Shown: positions 33,403-42,960, counted from the first letter of the stretch. The stretch is DNA of 64,000 nucleotides from Candidatus Harpocratesius repetitus (GCA_021498095.1 JAIZWK010000001.1:4031450-4095449); one strand, 5' to 3'. Numbers and translations: made by a program. Notes: generated from the sequence alone by a model not told the origin.

Positions 33403-36255
33403 TCATACTCTACTTAAAATTTTTGAGACAATATTAGGAAAATTCTTCCAATCTTCTACCGGAATAATAGCAGCATTAGCAGATTCAACCAAAGCTTGAA
33501 TATTTCCAAAACTTCCCATATTAGGAGGCACAACTAAAGCGCTGCTAACACCCATATCAGATATTTTTTCCAAACTTTTTTCAGATTGTCGAAAATCTCC
33601 AAGCATTGCATCTGTAACCATTATAAATACTCGATCTTGACTTCTGGAGAGTTCAAATTGCTTTTCAGCCCATTCTAAAGCACGACTCATTTGTGTTCCC
33701 CCTCGAGCAGTAAGATCTAAGATTTCATCCACTACTTCATCTAGATCAATAGATTGCCCAATTTTACAAATAACGTGAGTATTACTTTCAAATAATGCAA
33801 CAGCAAGTTCGTCTCGCGAAAATGCAAAAAGTAACATAGCTGTGGCTAAAGCGGCACTAGCTAAAGGGGCTCCAGACATTGATCCTGAAATATCAACTAA
33901 GAATACCACACACCGTCGACCAGAAACTTCCTGCCGCACAATGAAATCATCTGTGGTAATATCTGCTAAACTTTTTCCTGTATCGAGAATATTCTCTACA
34001 GTTTCATCCAAATCTATCGAATCAAGTTCATCACCTAATACATACGGCCGAGTTGTTCCTTCAGGTAAAGGTCCTGCCTCTGAAGATCCTATTAAACTGG
34101 CAGCGCGCGCTTTTGCTAAATCGATCATAATACGTTTAGCGTGATCTTTGATTATTTGCCGAAATCGGCTTGGAATATAGCGCCCACTTAAAAACCAATT
34201 AAAAAGTAAATTTTCTCCGGTGCCAGCTCCCAATGCTTGGTCAAGAAGTTCTTCCCCTTCAGAATTGTTAGGAAGTTGTTCTAAAACCAATTCTAATTTC
34301 ATGTGTGCAATCGCTCCTAAAGCATTAGTACGATGCATTTTAATGGCAATTGAGATCAGATCTTGAAGTTCTTGATTTGAAAGTGCACCTTTTTCGATAT
34401 ATGTTCGTAATTCATTGAAATTTACATCAGATGTTTTCAATTGAGATTTAACGTATTCAAAAATACTGCCAATTAATCGAGCAATCTCAGTCGCTGTCAT
34501 CCCGAATTGTTTTCCTTTTGAACGTACAAATTGAGGATCAAATTCAAGCTGATTATCACGGGCAAATCCGACACTGTTTTCTAATTCTTCTCGTGTCTTT
34601 GAATTTGCAACCATTTGATGATTTAGGTTTTGGAGTAGCTCATGAATCAAATCTTGAAGGATAGGTTCGGAAATTTTATCAAGTGTTATAGACAATTTAT
34701 CACGTAAATGTATTTGATCTAACCAATCCGGGGAATTTTCAGAATAGTTTTCAGCATAGTTATCAGGAGATTTTGTTAACACGGAAGGAATTTGATTGTT
34801 CAATGAAGTTGAAGCAGGTTTTTGGGATAGAGATGAATTAACGTTTGAATTAGAAGGAACTGATGATGTAGAAGCAGTTGATGTAGGATCGACTGATTGA
34901 ATATACTCAGTATATGAAGATTTATCATAATCTTTAGGAAGGGTTTGCTGAAAATATACATTTAGTGAATTTCTTAATAAGTCTTCCCATTCTGCACTTG
35001 GAATTGGATTGTTTAAAAGATCTTCAAAATTTAATTCTTCAAAAAACTCAGGAAACCGATCAATACCTTGACGCAGAAAATTCGTCTGCAATCTATCATC
35101 AACTGCTTTGGCTTTCTGTAAAAATTCTTGAGCGTCAAAAAGCATTTTTGATTGATCGAGAATTTTATCAAAGAGTGTCCGATCTAAATAATCAGTAAAA
35201 AGCTCAGGAAACCGAAGAAGATCATCAATAGTATGAGTATTTTCTCGCATAAATGATTCAACATGAGATATTACATCTTCAAGATTCCCTGCTTTTGGAT
35301 GTTCTTGAAGATCATAGCGATCCACGAAATTTTTGTATTTGTATAGAAGTTCAAGATCATCTGACATTTCTTTATGAGACATCTTATTTAATAAAGTATC
35401 AATCTCTGAATGAAGTGAATGGAGAGCAACCGATTGCGAAGAATCAGGTTTTTCAGTTAGAGATAAAAGATCTAAGGCATTATGAACTCTTGATTCATGA
35501 GAAAGTTCCCGAACTTGATCATTCATGTTTAAAATATGAGATTGAATAATGCTTTCATCATCAATGTAAGGTACAGATTGAAGAATACTATTTCGCGCAA
35601 GTTCCATTAATGATTCTTCAGATGAGATTTTTCGATTTAATATCTCCGACCGTCCACCTAATCTTTGGTAAGAAGTAAATTTTTGAATTCGGTGGAGCCA
35701 TTGATCTTCTTGCTCTGAAAGTGCAGATGATTTTAAGGATCTAAATGATGAAGGAGCATTTAGATCGAAAATAGATTTTTCAAATTCATCGATAAATTTG
35801 ATAGAATCCAAATCTTGACTAACATCTACTGATTGATTTAATTGAAGAAAATCCAAGATTTCTTGCAGTAATAACGCTTGTTGACTAAGGTGAACTGGAA
35901 TGGAACTTTGGTTCTGATTAGAAATCGAAGAACTATCGTTAATTTCATTTGTTTCAAACTGTTCAAAAAAGATTTTTTTTGATGGATCAGGTTGATCAAG
36001 CAAAATTCTCAATGCGATCATTTCAGCATATGATTGAGCTTCAGGGGGTGTAGTTATAACTGCTAAATTTACCAATTCTTTTATTTCTAAAGGTTTACCT
36101 TGTCGTAAAATGCAAGCAATTCCCATAGAACAGATGGCTTGAGATTTTCGTGATGTAAATAATTCACGCTTAATTCCCGGGGCTTCATCAATACAATTAC
36201 GGGCAGTTTCCACAAATTCTGCTGCAAATTCAATTAAATCGATCGACAAGCTCAT
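33403..36255 (-). CDS. VWA-domain protein with long helical N terminus (MoxR partner)
   Basis: 950 residues. The first about 770 are predominantly helical, acidic and Ser/Gln-rich, with a low-complexity linker around 450-510. The C-terminal about 180 residues are a von Willebrand A domain with a complete MIDAS: VFLVDISGSMSG (D-x-S-x-S), ARGGTQMSRAL (Thr) and VTDAMLGD (Asp). VWA partners of MoxR ATPases bind metal-dependent client proteins for remodelling. The gene is 50 bases from the SWIM gene and about 65 from the MoxR gene, all on one strand. No signal peptide is present, so it is cytoplasmic. Confidence 0.88.
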   Translation of the reverse strand: MSLSIDLIEFAAEFVETARNCIDEAPGIKRELFTSRKSQAICSMGIACILRQGKPLEIKELVNLAVITTPPEAQSYAEMIALRILLDQPDPSKKIFFEQFETNEINDSSSISNQNQSSIPVHLSQQALLLQEILDFLQLNQSVDVSQDLDSIKFIDEFEKSIFDLNAPSSFRSLKSSALSEQEDQWLHRIQKFTSYQRLGGRSEILNRKISSEESLMELARNSILQSVPYIDDESIIQSHILNMNDQVRELSHESRVHNALDLLSLTEKPDSSQSVALHSLHSEIDTLLNKMSHKEMSDDLELLYKYKNFVDRYDLQEHPKAGNLEDVISHVESFMRENTHTIDDLLRFPELFTDYLDRTLFDKILDQSKMLFDAQEFLQKAKAVDDRLQTNFLRQGIDRFPEFFEELNFEDLLNNPIPSAEWEDLLRNSLNVYFQQTLPKDYDKSSYTEYIQSVDPTSTASTSSVPSNSNVNSSLSQKPASTSLNNQIPSVLTKSPDNYAENYSENSPDWLDQIHLRDKLSITLDKISEPILQDLIHELLQNLNHQMVANSKTREELENSVGFARDNQLEFDPQFVRSKGKQFGMTATEIARLIGSIFEYVKSQLKTSDVNFNELRTYIEKGALSNQELQDLISIAIKMHRTNALGAIAHMKLELVLEQLPNNSEGEELLDQALGAGTGENLLFNWFLSGRYIPSRFRQIIKDHAKRIMIDLAKARAASLIGSSEAGPLPEGTTRPYVLGDELDSIDLDETVENILDTGKSLADITTDDFIVRQEVSGRRCVVFLVDISGSMSGAPLASAALATAMLLFAFSRDELAVALFESNTHVICKIGQSIDLDEVVDEILDLTARGGTQMSRALEWAEKQFELSRSQDRVFIMVTDAMLGDFRQSEKSLEKISDMGVSSALVVPPNMGSFGNIQALVESANAAIIPVEDWKNFPNIVSKILSRV

Positions 36256-36320
36256 TTTTCATTACTCTATCTTGATAATTTAACCTTGTTAGTTACTCTG
36301 CCTTATTTAATTAGGTTGCT

Positions 36321-37376
36321 CTATTTTGCTACAGTAGAAACAATATTTTTTATTATTTTTTCAGCATCTTGACCCGGTCGGGGTTTTATTCCGCCAGAAA
36401 GAACTAATTGAGCAATTTCTTTGAATTTTTTCATTTCCAAATTTTTATTTTTTTGCTGATGCAAGCCTGCCATTTTTGCAATAGCAATTGCAGAACGTAT
36501 TGATGCGGGACGTTCAATATCACGATTTTTTCTAGTTGCTGCAATCAATTCATATGTGAGATTCAGATAATCTTTGTTTAATTTTGAATGAGGAATATTA
36601 GCATGAATAATATCCATCTCAACAGCCCTTGAAGGATAATCCAATTTTATCCAAACCTTAATACGGTCTTTTAAAGCTTCAGATAATCGATGAGTCCCCG
36701 CCATATCGCTTGGGTTCGCAGCACAAATAAGAAAGAAATCATCTTTTGCCTTTATTCTTCCTAATCTAGGAAGAAGAAGACTGCGTTCTTCTAATGGTTC
36801 TAAAAAGGAGTTTTGACAATATTCAGTAGCTCGGTTTAATTCGTTTGCAAGAAAAATACCCCCAACAACCATCATTTTAGTTAACGGTCCAGGTAAAAAT
36901 GCTTCTTTAACAAATCCACGCTTTAAAGTTTCACCCGGATCAAAAGAACCAATAAAATGTGTCGGTTTGGTGGCTTCATCCATAGTCATCCATTCAAAAT
37001 CGCGATTTTGTGCAGCTGCAAAACTGCGTGCTAGCAAGGTCTTTCCCGTTCCAGGTGGACCAATTAATATTGGCGTTAATTGACACGCTTGAGCATCTTC
37101 TAACAAATCAAAAGCAATTTTATACTGCCCTTTATTAACCAATTCCACATCAGGGCTATGATCACTGATAAAAGAAGATTGGAGCAGCTCATAAAAATCT
37201 ACGGATGATGGAGCAGATTTCTTATGATCAGACTTTGCAGTTGATTTTGCGGTTGATTTTACGCTTGATTTCGTGGTTGATTTTATTGATGATCTTGCTG
37301 TTGATGGTTTTGCAGTCGAAGTTTTCTTTTTTTTAGTTGATTTTACTTTTTTCTGTGTAGTTTTTTTAGCAGGCAT
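36321..37376 (-). CDS. MoxR-family AAA+ ATPase
   Basis: 351 residues. Walker A GPPGTGKT, a Walker B-like GGIFLANELNRA with the acidic Glu but Ala-Asn before it, sensor 1 ICAANPSD, the arginine-finger region EALKDRIKVWI, and sensor 2 ERPASIRSAIAIAK all fit the MoxR/CbbQ/GvpN group. The first about 60 residues are an unusual Lys/Ser/Thr-rich repeat tail (AKSTAKSTKSSVKS-type), probably disordered and nucleic-acid- or partner-binding. It is the first gene of the MoxR-VWA-SWIM run and likely supplies the ATP-driven remodelling. Confidence 0.92.
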   Translation of the reverse strand: MPAKKTTQKKVKSTKKKKTSTAKPSTARSSIKSTTKSSVKSTAKSTAKSDHKKSAPSSVDFYELLQSSFISDHSPDVELVNKGQYKIAFDLLEDAQACQLTPILIGPPGTGKTLLARSFAAAQNRDFEWMTMDEATKPTHFIGSFDPGETLKRGFVKEAFLPGPLTKMMVVGGIFLANELNRATEYCQNSFLEPLEERSLLLPRLGRIKAKDDFFLICAANPSDMAGTHRLSEALKDRIKVWIKLDYPSRAVEMDIIHANIPHSKLNKDYLNLTYELIAATRKNRDIERPASIRSAIAIAKMAGLHQQKNKNLEMKKFKEIAQLVLSGGIKPRPGQDAEKIIKNIVSTVAK

Positions 37377-37620
37377 AGAAATTATTCCTCAAATTTTTGT
37401 CACTAAGAATTTTATGAAAATGAACCAAAGTTCATTCCTACTTGATATTACTACATAACTCCTAAAAGTATTTTAAAATAACGAATGTTGTAAGATTTTT
37501 TAGAATTATCAAACTTCCATCTTTTTAATCGATTATTTACAAGATGGATAATCTTTTAAAAAATGTAAAAAAAATAAAAGCTTTATGTTTTTATTCCATC
37601 TCGATTTTAATATTTTGAAA

Positions 37621-38370
37621 ATGGAAGAAACGTCCCCAAATAACGCCTCGTCATTATTTCCCACAGATTTTGTAGGAGAAAAAGAATGGTTCTTTCTCTA
37701 TTTGATCGCTCTTCAAGAATCTCCCCAGCAAAAAAATGTACCCACTCCTATATTATATAAAAATCTTCCTTTTAGTCAAACAACTGTATCTCGCCGTATC
37801 ATAGAATTAGAGCAACAAGGTTATCTCAAACGTTCATTTGGAACAAAAGGTGGAACTGTTTCCTTAACCCAAAGAGCCTACTCAGCACTTGAATCGGTAT
37901 ATTTGAATCTCCATTTAATATTTGAAGAAAAAGAAAGATTTGATCGATTTTCTGGAAAATTACAATCAGGAATGGGTGAAGGTGCACATTATATTAAACA
38001 TCCAAAATATTTGCCCCAGTTTTATCAAAAAGTAGGATTTTTTCCATATTTTGGAACATTAAACCTTCAAGTTCTTCCCGTCTATGCACAATTAATTGAA
38101 CAACGTATAGAACATTTCCAATACGTTCAAATAGAAGGATTTACAGATAATTCACGAACATATGGAACTGTAAAATGCTATCTTGTGCATTTATGGTCAG
38201 AAAAAGAACCACAAAAACGCGTGGAAGGCGCCTTGCTACGAATTCAGCGAACATCCCACAAACCATTTACATTAGAATTCATCTCGGAGCAATATCTTCG
38301 CGATTTTTTCCATGTCAAAGATGGAGATACTATATTTTTTGAATTTAAGAGAAATTCTAAAGAGAATTGA
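37621..38370 (+). CDS. ribK: CTP-dependent riboflavin kinase with N-terminal winged helix
   Basis: 249 residues. Residues about 10-90 are a winged helix-turn-helix (SQTTVSRRIIELEQQGYLKR). The rest is the archaeal RibK barrel: FSGKLQSGMGEGAHYI (nucleotide-binding GxGEG), GFFPYFGTLNLQV and the C-terminal RDFFHVKDGDTIFFEF. It makes FMN from riboflavin using CTP; archaeal versions often carry this HTH and may also regulate riboflavin genes. An upstream ATG at 37585 would add 12 hydrophobic residues and is less likely. Confidence 0.92.
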   Translation: MEETSPNNASSLFPTDFVGEKEWFFLYLIALQESPQQKNVPTPILYKNLPFSQTTVSRRIIELEQQGYLKRSFGTKGGTVSLTQRAYSALESVYLNLHLIFEEKERFDRFSGKLQSGMGEGAHYIKHPKYLPQFYQKVGFFPYFGTLNLQVLPVYAQLIEQRIEHFQYVQIEGFTDNSRTYGTVKCYLVHLWSEKEPQKRVEGALLRIQRTSHKPFTLEFISEQYLRDFFHVKDGDTIFFEFKRNSKEN

Positions 38371-38465
38371 TTACAGATTATATGAAAGGATCATATTTTC
38401 TATTTCCTAAGCATGTAGCTATGATTGGAGATACCCAATTTTCAATATTATCTTTCTCCATTATA

Positions 38466-38729
38466 TGAGGATGTTTCATCTTTTTTAATTTAAACGCTTT
38501 TTTGAATATCATTCATATATATCCGACTTATATCTGAAATATAGCAATTCTTTTTTTGTCGAACTCGATTTTTTCAAAGAAATTGTTAAAAATATACCAT
38601 CTTGTTTATAAATTCTTCAATCTGAAGTCGATTTTATTATAATTTTTGATTTACATATCTTGAATTTGGCACCTTGGTAAAATCGACAAAAAATAAAGAA
38701 GGATATTTTGGATTTGAGTCGGAAGAATT
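38466..38729 (+). repeat. 264-base inverted-repeat copy A (mobile-element-like)
   Basis: About 90 percent identical by eye to the reverse complement of 48867-49130, over the same length. Inside, 38522-38723 has its own terminal inverted repeats: TCCGACTTATATCTGAAATAT on the left and, inverted, TCCGACTCAAATCCAAAATAT on the right, continuing imperfectly for about 40 bases through a TTTTTTTGTCGA block. It contains no gene. It resembles a MITE or other short non-autonomous element; no clear target duplication is visible. Confidence 0.8.
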
Positions 38730-38765
38730 CAGATGATGAAATGAAAAACTTCGAATCTTTGAAAT

Positions 38766-39092
38766 TTAAAATACCCTCATATATTCTAAAGAAAATTGAT
38801 CTAAAGATTTTTTATTTATATATTCTAAAGAAAATTGATCTAAAGATTTTTTATTCGAATCTTGATTTAATATTTTTTTCAATTTTTCGCTTAATTCCTT
38901 TTTTATAAAAGCATTCATAAATTTGTTAAAAATTGAAATTGTTTCGGAATAGAGATTATTAAATTCTAAAATTTTAAATAACTCAGCGATAAATTCAAGA
39001 ATTATATCTGGTTCGGATTCAGTTTGGAATATCTTTTCAAATGATGACTTTGAGTCAATGATTTCTTCATAATTTGAATAATGGGGACACAT
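38766..39092 (-). CDS. Small hypothetical protein with tandem C-terminal duplication
   Basis: 108 codons, helical and acidic, ending in two copies of the 13-residue unit NKKSLDQFSLEY(I/M). It begins two bases after the stop of the TIGR04255-like fragment at 39095 and may be the last part of the same decaying locus. No family is recognised. Confidence 0.4.
   Translation of the reverse strand: MCPHYSNYEEIIDSKSSFEKIFQTESEPDIILEFIAELFKILEFNNLYSETISIFNKFMNAFIKKELSEKLKKILNQDSNKKSLDQFSLEYINKKSLDQFSLEYMRVF
38780..38855. repeat. 39-base tandem duplication
   Basis: Two adjacent copies of a 39-base unit beginning TATATTCTAAAGAAAATTGA, nearly identical, inside the 3' end of the gene at 38766-39092. They encode the repeated 13-residue C-terminal motif, so the duplication kept the reading frame. 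Confidence 0.85.
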
Positions 39093-39094
39093 AA

Positions 39095-39556
39095 TTAGCT
39101 CTCCTGCAATAAAACTTCAGTAATCAATTTTTCTTTAATTGATTTGAAAAATGCTTTTTTTTCTATTTTATGTAAATCTTGAAGTATCTCTATCATTGAG
39201 GAACTATCAAATGTAGCAGAATATTCCGCTTTTAGGTCAATAAGATAATAAAAATCGGGTTTTTCTTGATGATTGGCTTTATTTTGGTCAAACACTAACC
39301 GTGTAATTAGAAGATATTTATTTTCAATGATTTCACGAAAATCAAGTAAATGAGATTCCATGATTTCAAAGTCTTGTAACTCTGGATTAAATTTTATTTG
39401 AAAATATTTGGAATACATCTGAAATAATTCTCTTTTTTCTCGTTGTCCTAAAGGAAATTTATTAATATATCGCAACGAAAGTTTTTGGATGGTTAAATAG
39501 GGAAAAATTTTATGTTGAAGAATATCGTTTGGTAATTCATAATTATTTATACCAAT
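39095..39556 (-). pseudogene. N-terminally truncated TIGR04255-like protein
   Basis: The frame between stops encodes about 153 residues with no ATG near its start; the only usable start is a TTG at 39475. The sequence QKLSLRYINKF followed later by DLKAEYSATFD and LQDLHKIEKKAFFKSI resembles the C-terminal part of the sporadic TIGR04255 family (LRYINRI motif, then an L-x-x-LH-x-x-x-x-x-x-F helix). The N-terminal third is absent and the frame runs into the 3' end of the epimerase gene. Family identification is by motif memory only. Confidence 0.5.
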
Positions 39557-40698
39557 TTACTCTTTTGAAGTTGGTTTAACGCATCTTTTGCATGATCAGA
39601 GATACTTGAATATAATCGCGATTTTTCAGATTGAATCCATGAAAGAAATTCACGAATTCCCTCTTTAAATGGCATTTTGGGTTTAAATCCTAATTTTTCT
39701 GAAATTTTAGTAATGTCTGCGAATATATGTCGAACATCGCCAGCTCGAAATTTATAAAGAATTTGATTATCAACTTGAATATTTAAAATTTTTTTTATCG
39801 CATTCGCTACTTCTATAATTGATACAGGATTGCCAGTTCCCACATTAAAGATTTCATAATTTGCTTCTGGTTTTTCCATTACGAGCTGTAATGCTTGACA
39901 AATATCAGAAACATGAATCAAGTCTCGAGATTGATTTCCATCTTCATAAATTAAGGGTGAATTTCCTGCTAATATTGAAGTAGCAAAAATAGCACAAACA
40001 CCTGTATAAGGATTAGAAAGTGCTTGATGTGAACCATATGTTCCAAAAAACCGAAGAATTGAAACGGGAATACCGTATGTTTTTCCAATTAACATACATA
40101 AATTCTCCTGCTGCAATTTTGTATATGCATATACTGTACTTGGATTTGCGGGAGCCAGTTCTGAAGTAGGTTTAGGAATGAGAGATTTACGGCATAGTGG
40201 ACAAACAGGGTCCCAAATGTTCTTCTGATTGATGAAAATTTCTGATTTTGATCGATTTTCAGGATATACTATTCCATGATCCTCACACCAATAAGCACCT
40301 TCACCATAAATTGACATAGAAGAAGCAATAATTAATTTTCTGACATTATTTGGTTTGTTTACCAAACTATCCAATAAAACACTTGTTCCTGTCGTATTAT
40401 TTTGAACGAAATCGGCAATTTTATACATGGATTGGGCAACTCCAACCTTAGCTGCTAAATGATAAACAATATCAACATCATTCAAAACTTTTTGAAGAGT
40501 AGAAGCGTTAGTTATATCACCATGTATAAATTCTACACGTGAATCTAAATACGGAGGAGTCTGTGGCGAGTAGGAATGAACTTGAGGATCTAAATTATCA
40601 AAAACAATAACATAGTGCCCTTGGTTAAGGAGTTCATGAACTAAATGACTTCCTATAAAACCTGCCCCACCTGTGATGAGAATTTTATATGTAACCAT
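39547..40698 (-). CDS. NAD-dependent nucleotide-sugar epimerase/dehydratase with zinc-ribbon-like insertion
   Basis: 383 residues of an extended short-chain dehydrogenase. The NAD site is GGAGFIGSH with Asp in VFDNLD, and the catalytic residues are in the Ser region SSMSIYGEG and YAYTKLQQE (YxxxK). Between them an insertion of about 40 residues carries CEDHG and CPLCRK, a likely zinc site seen in some archaeal UDP-glucose 4-epimerase-like proteins. It probably interconverts UDP- or GDP-sugars for surface glycans. The ATG at 40698 is chosen over one at 40725 because it puts the Rossmann strand directly after the start. Confidence 0.9.
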   Translation of the reverse strand: MVTYKILITGGAGFIGSHLVHELLNQGHYVIVFDNLDPQVHSYSPQTPPYLDSRVEFIHGDITNASTLQKVLNDVDIVYHLAAKVGVAQSMYKIADFVQNNTTGTSVLLDSLVNKPNNVRKLIIASSMSIYGEGAYWCEDHGIVYPENRSKSEIFINQKNIWDPVCPLCRKSLIPKPTSELAPANPSTVYAYTKLQQENLCMLIGKTYGIPVSILRFFGTYGSHQALSNPYTGVCAIFATSILAGNSPLIYEDGNQSRDLIHVSDICQALQLVMEKPEANYEIFNVGTGNPVSIIEVANAIKKILNIQVDNQILYKFRAGDVRHIFADITKISEKLGFKPKMPFKEGIREFLSWIQSEKSRLYSSISDHAKDALNQLQKSKLV

Positions 40699-40819
40699 TA
40701 GAATAATTAAATATAGAACTTTCAACCTAAAAAAATCGTGAATTCTTTAAAATTTTTTCAAATAAAATAATAATAAAAAGATTTTTAATTATGATAAAGA
40801 ATAGGTAATATCGGATCTT

Positions 40820-41521
40820 ATGTGCCCAATATCTTTTTCTCAAGAAAAATCTACTTTTGGTCGACGTTTTCAAAGCGCTCAATTTACTCAATTTGTTATG
40901 TTCTCAATTTTAACTCTAACGACTCTTATTTCATTATTTCTATGGAAAGAAATTTCAAAATATACATATATGTCTGAAGATGAAATGATGAAATATATTC
41001 AAACTAATAATTTGATGATTTACATGATTATTCTTTTGATTCTATTTCTGGGTATTGGAATTTTAGGTATATTCAGCTTCATCCTTTCAATTAAGTATAT
41101 AATTGCTTTAGAACGAGTAAGTAGAATTACTGCAAGTATATTTCTGCGTAAAATGTTTTGGATCCAAATAACAATTCATATTAACTGGATATTTGCATTA
41201 TTTTTAGTAGATGTTTACAAACCTCAATTAAATTCGCTCATTTTATTAATATCTAATTTTCTACATATTCTTTATTATATGCAAATGAAAAAATGGGTTA
41301 AAGATTTTCCACGTCAAGGTATTGATTCAAAAATGGAAGATTTTTTCCTACAATTTATTTTTTTACGCCAAGTGTTTGCATTAATCTCTATTGGTTTACT
41401 CGTTTTTACACTATTTTCAGACTCTGCACCAATATGGGAATATCTACTTCTATCAACCCTAGGTACAGCTATGACTGGAATCTCATGGAGATTTGGAGTA
41501 CGAATTGCAGAAATTTTTTAA
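40820..41521 (+). CDS. Six-helix membrane protein, unknown function
   Basis: 233 residues with about six hydrophobic segments (for example FVMFSILTLTTLISLFLW, MIILLILFLGIGILGIF, VFALISIGLLVFTLF). Short charged loops; no recognised motif. It is divergent from the epimerase gene and followed by the tRNA-Met gene. Confidence 0.65.
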   Translation: MCPISFSQEKSTFGRRFQSAQFTQFVMFSILTLTTLISLFLWKEISKYTYMSEDEMMKYIQTNNLMIYMIILLILFLGIGILGIFSFILSIKYIIALERVSRITASIFLRKMFWIQITIHINWIFALFLVDVYKPQLNSLILLISNFLHILYYMQMKKWVKDFPRQGIDSKMEDFFLQFIFLRQVFALISIGLLVFTLFSDSAPIWEYLLLSTLGTAMTGISWRFGVRIAEIF

Positions 41522-41662
41522 AAAATAATAAGAAGTTTATTGGTATTATCTAAATCGTACTAACAAAATTTTTAATATATGGCAGATTTATTTTTTTGAA
41601 TTTAAATCGATTGACGGTGGGGTTTACACCAATATCTGCCCAAAATTCATCCCATTTTTCAT

Positions 41663-41786
41663 GCCGGAGTAGCTCAGTTGGTTAGAGCGCAGGACTCATA
41701 ATCGCCATCCTAAAATAGGGTCAGATCGCGCATTTCGCGCTCGTTTTGTAATCCTGAGGTCGGGAGTCCAATCCTCCCCTCCGGTA
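41663..41786 (+). tRNA. tRNA-Met (CAU), elongator type, with 50-base intron
   Basis: Acceptor GCCGGAG (41663-41669) pairs with CTCCGGT (41779-41785), giving a G-U closing pair and discriminator A. The D arm is GCTC/GAGC, and the anticodon stem CAGGA/TCCTG holds loop CTCATAA with CAT at 41697-41699. The T arm GGGAG-TCCAATC-CTCCC has C instead of the usual T at position 55. The intron 41701-41750 lies at the canonical 37/38 site and contains a CCTA/TAGG hairpin and a GCGC-rich hairpin. Confidence 0.88.
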
Positions 41787-41832
41787 CGACTTTATACATC
41801 TTAAATTGCAACATTTATCGTTGTACTACATA

Positions 41833-42251
41833 TCATTTTACACAGACAGGTGAGAAAAGACATAGTTGTTTCCAAAAGAACTTTTGGAGTGCATCGACGA
41901 TATTAATCTTATCTAAATATGCGAGCGTTTTAGACACATCAATTTGTTGGTTAAAATATATCACGGATTCGTTGCGTCCATCCATTAAATAAAATTCCAA
42001 AACATAGAATTTCGGAAAATTCTTCAAATGAGTGCCATCAGATCGTTTCATAAGAGAAGCAAACAAGAAAAACAAACTAGAAAAATAGAAAAAAATTCAT
42101 TTCAATCAATTTATTCAAGTGAATACTCATACATAAGTCGAGTATCAACTAATTTAGCTTTCATTAATGGTAATTTTGGAAAGATTGTGTCCCAAAATTC
42201 TTTTTCAATTGAATAAAAAAGTAATGGATATTCCCAATCTAATTGATGCAT
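41833..42251 (-). pseudogene. Decayed gene, possibly TIGR04255-like
   Basis: Two successive minus-strand frames look like parts of one former protein: 42111-42251 (46 codons, ...EFWDTIFPKLPLMKAKLVD...) and 41833-42075 (80 codons, ...FPKFYVLEFYLMDGRN... ending in a KTLAYLDKINIVDALQKFF helix). The order and spacing of P-x-FY-x-L and the L-x-x-L-x-K-I-x(5)-FF pattern resemble the fragment at 39095-39556. A stop and a frameshift separate the parts. Confidence 0.4.
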
Positions 42252-42456
42252 AATTGAACTTTTTTGTGCTTTTTTTGATCTTTATTTAACAATGAAAAAT
42301 TTGCAGAAAATGATATTTTTCCAAATTATTTTGGTAGAATATTCTTCAAAATATAAAAACAAAAGATTTTTATACAATTTTTTGCAACTAGGAGTAACCT
42401 TTTCGTGTGGTTCAGATCATAAGATCTCGGAAATAGAAAATGGAATGTGTGTTGTG

Positions 42457-42960
42457 ATGAAAAAAACCTTTCGTTATGCAATTCTTCTCACCATTGGTGT
42501 GCTGATTGCTGGTAATGTAGCAACATTTGCTTCAGCTTATCCAAGTTCATCCGAATATGAAGGTGAAATTACTTATCCTCTTGAAATAACAAATGCAATT
42601 TATGCAGATTTAGATCAAGATGGTTTAGACGATGATGTAATCGTCGACTTTGTTTTAAAATCTCCTACTGGAGAACTCTGCTATTTTGATGCAAAGTTTG
42701 AGATGTTTTTAACCCTTCCATCAGGTTACACATACTGGATGCAATTTAGGATTACAGAAGTATTCGTTGAATTACCAGTAACCTTATCACTCTATAATAC
42801 AGCAACAGAATCTGGTTGGTATGATCTTGATATATTCGCAGATGTATGGGGGTACGATGTCAATGGAGTAATCTTTTCAGGAACAGTTTCTGATTCATTG
42901 ACTTTTGATCCTCGTGAATATAAAGATGGGGGATTACCTTACGGAGTTATTTCCTATTAA
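42457..42960 (+). CDS. Secreted protein with calcium-loop-like motif
   Basis: 167 residues. The start at 42457 gives a textbook signal peptide (basic KKTFR, then a hydrophobic core and ASAYPSS cleavage region). The mature part is beta-rich with an acidic loop DLDQDGLDDD resembling calcium-binding EF-like or FG-GAP loops. No catalytic motif is seen; it is probably a surface or extracellular protein. An in-frame upstream extension to 42292 is not used because it would bury the signal peptide. Confidence 0.72.
   Translation: MKKTFRYAILLTIGVLIAGNVATFASAYPSSSEYEGEITYPLEITNAIYADLDQDGLDDDVIVDFVLKSPTGELCYFDAKFEMFLTLPSGYTYWMQFRITEVFVELPVTLSLYNTATESGWYDLDIFADVWGYDVNGVIFSGTVSDSLTFDPREYKDGGLPYGVISY

Noticed and set aside
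34965..35549. Plus-strand frames of 77 and 98 codons
   Set aside because: Both are antisense within the VWA gene and show no domain.
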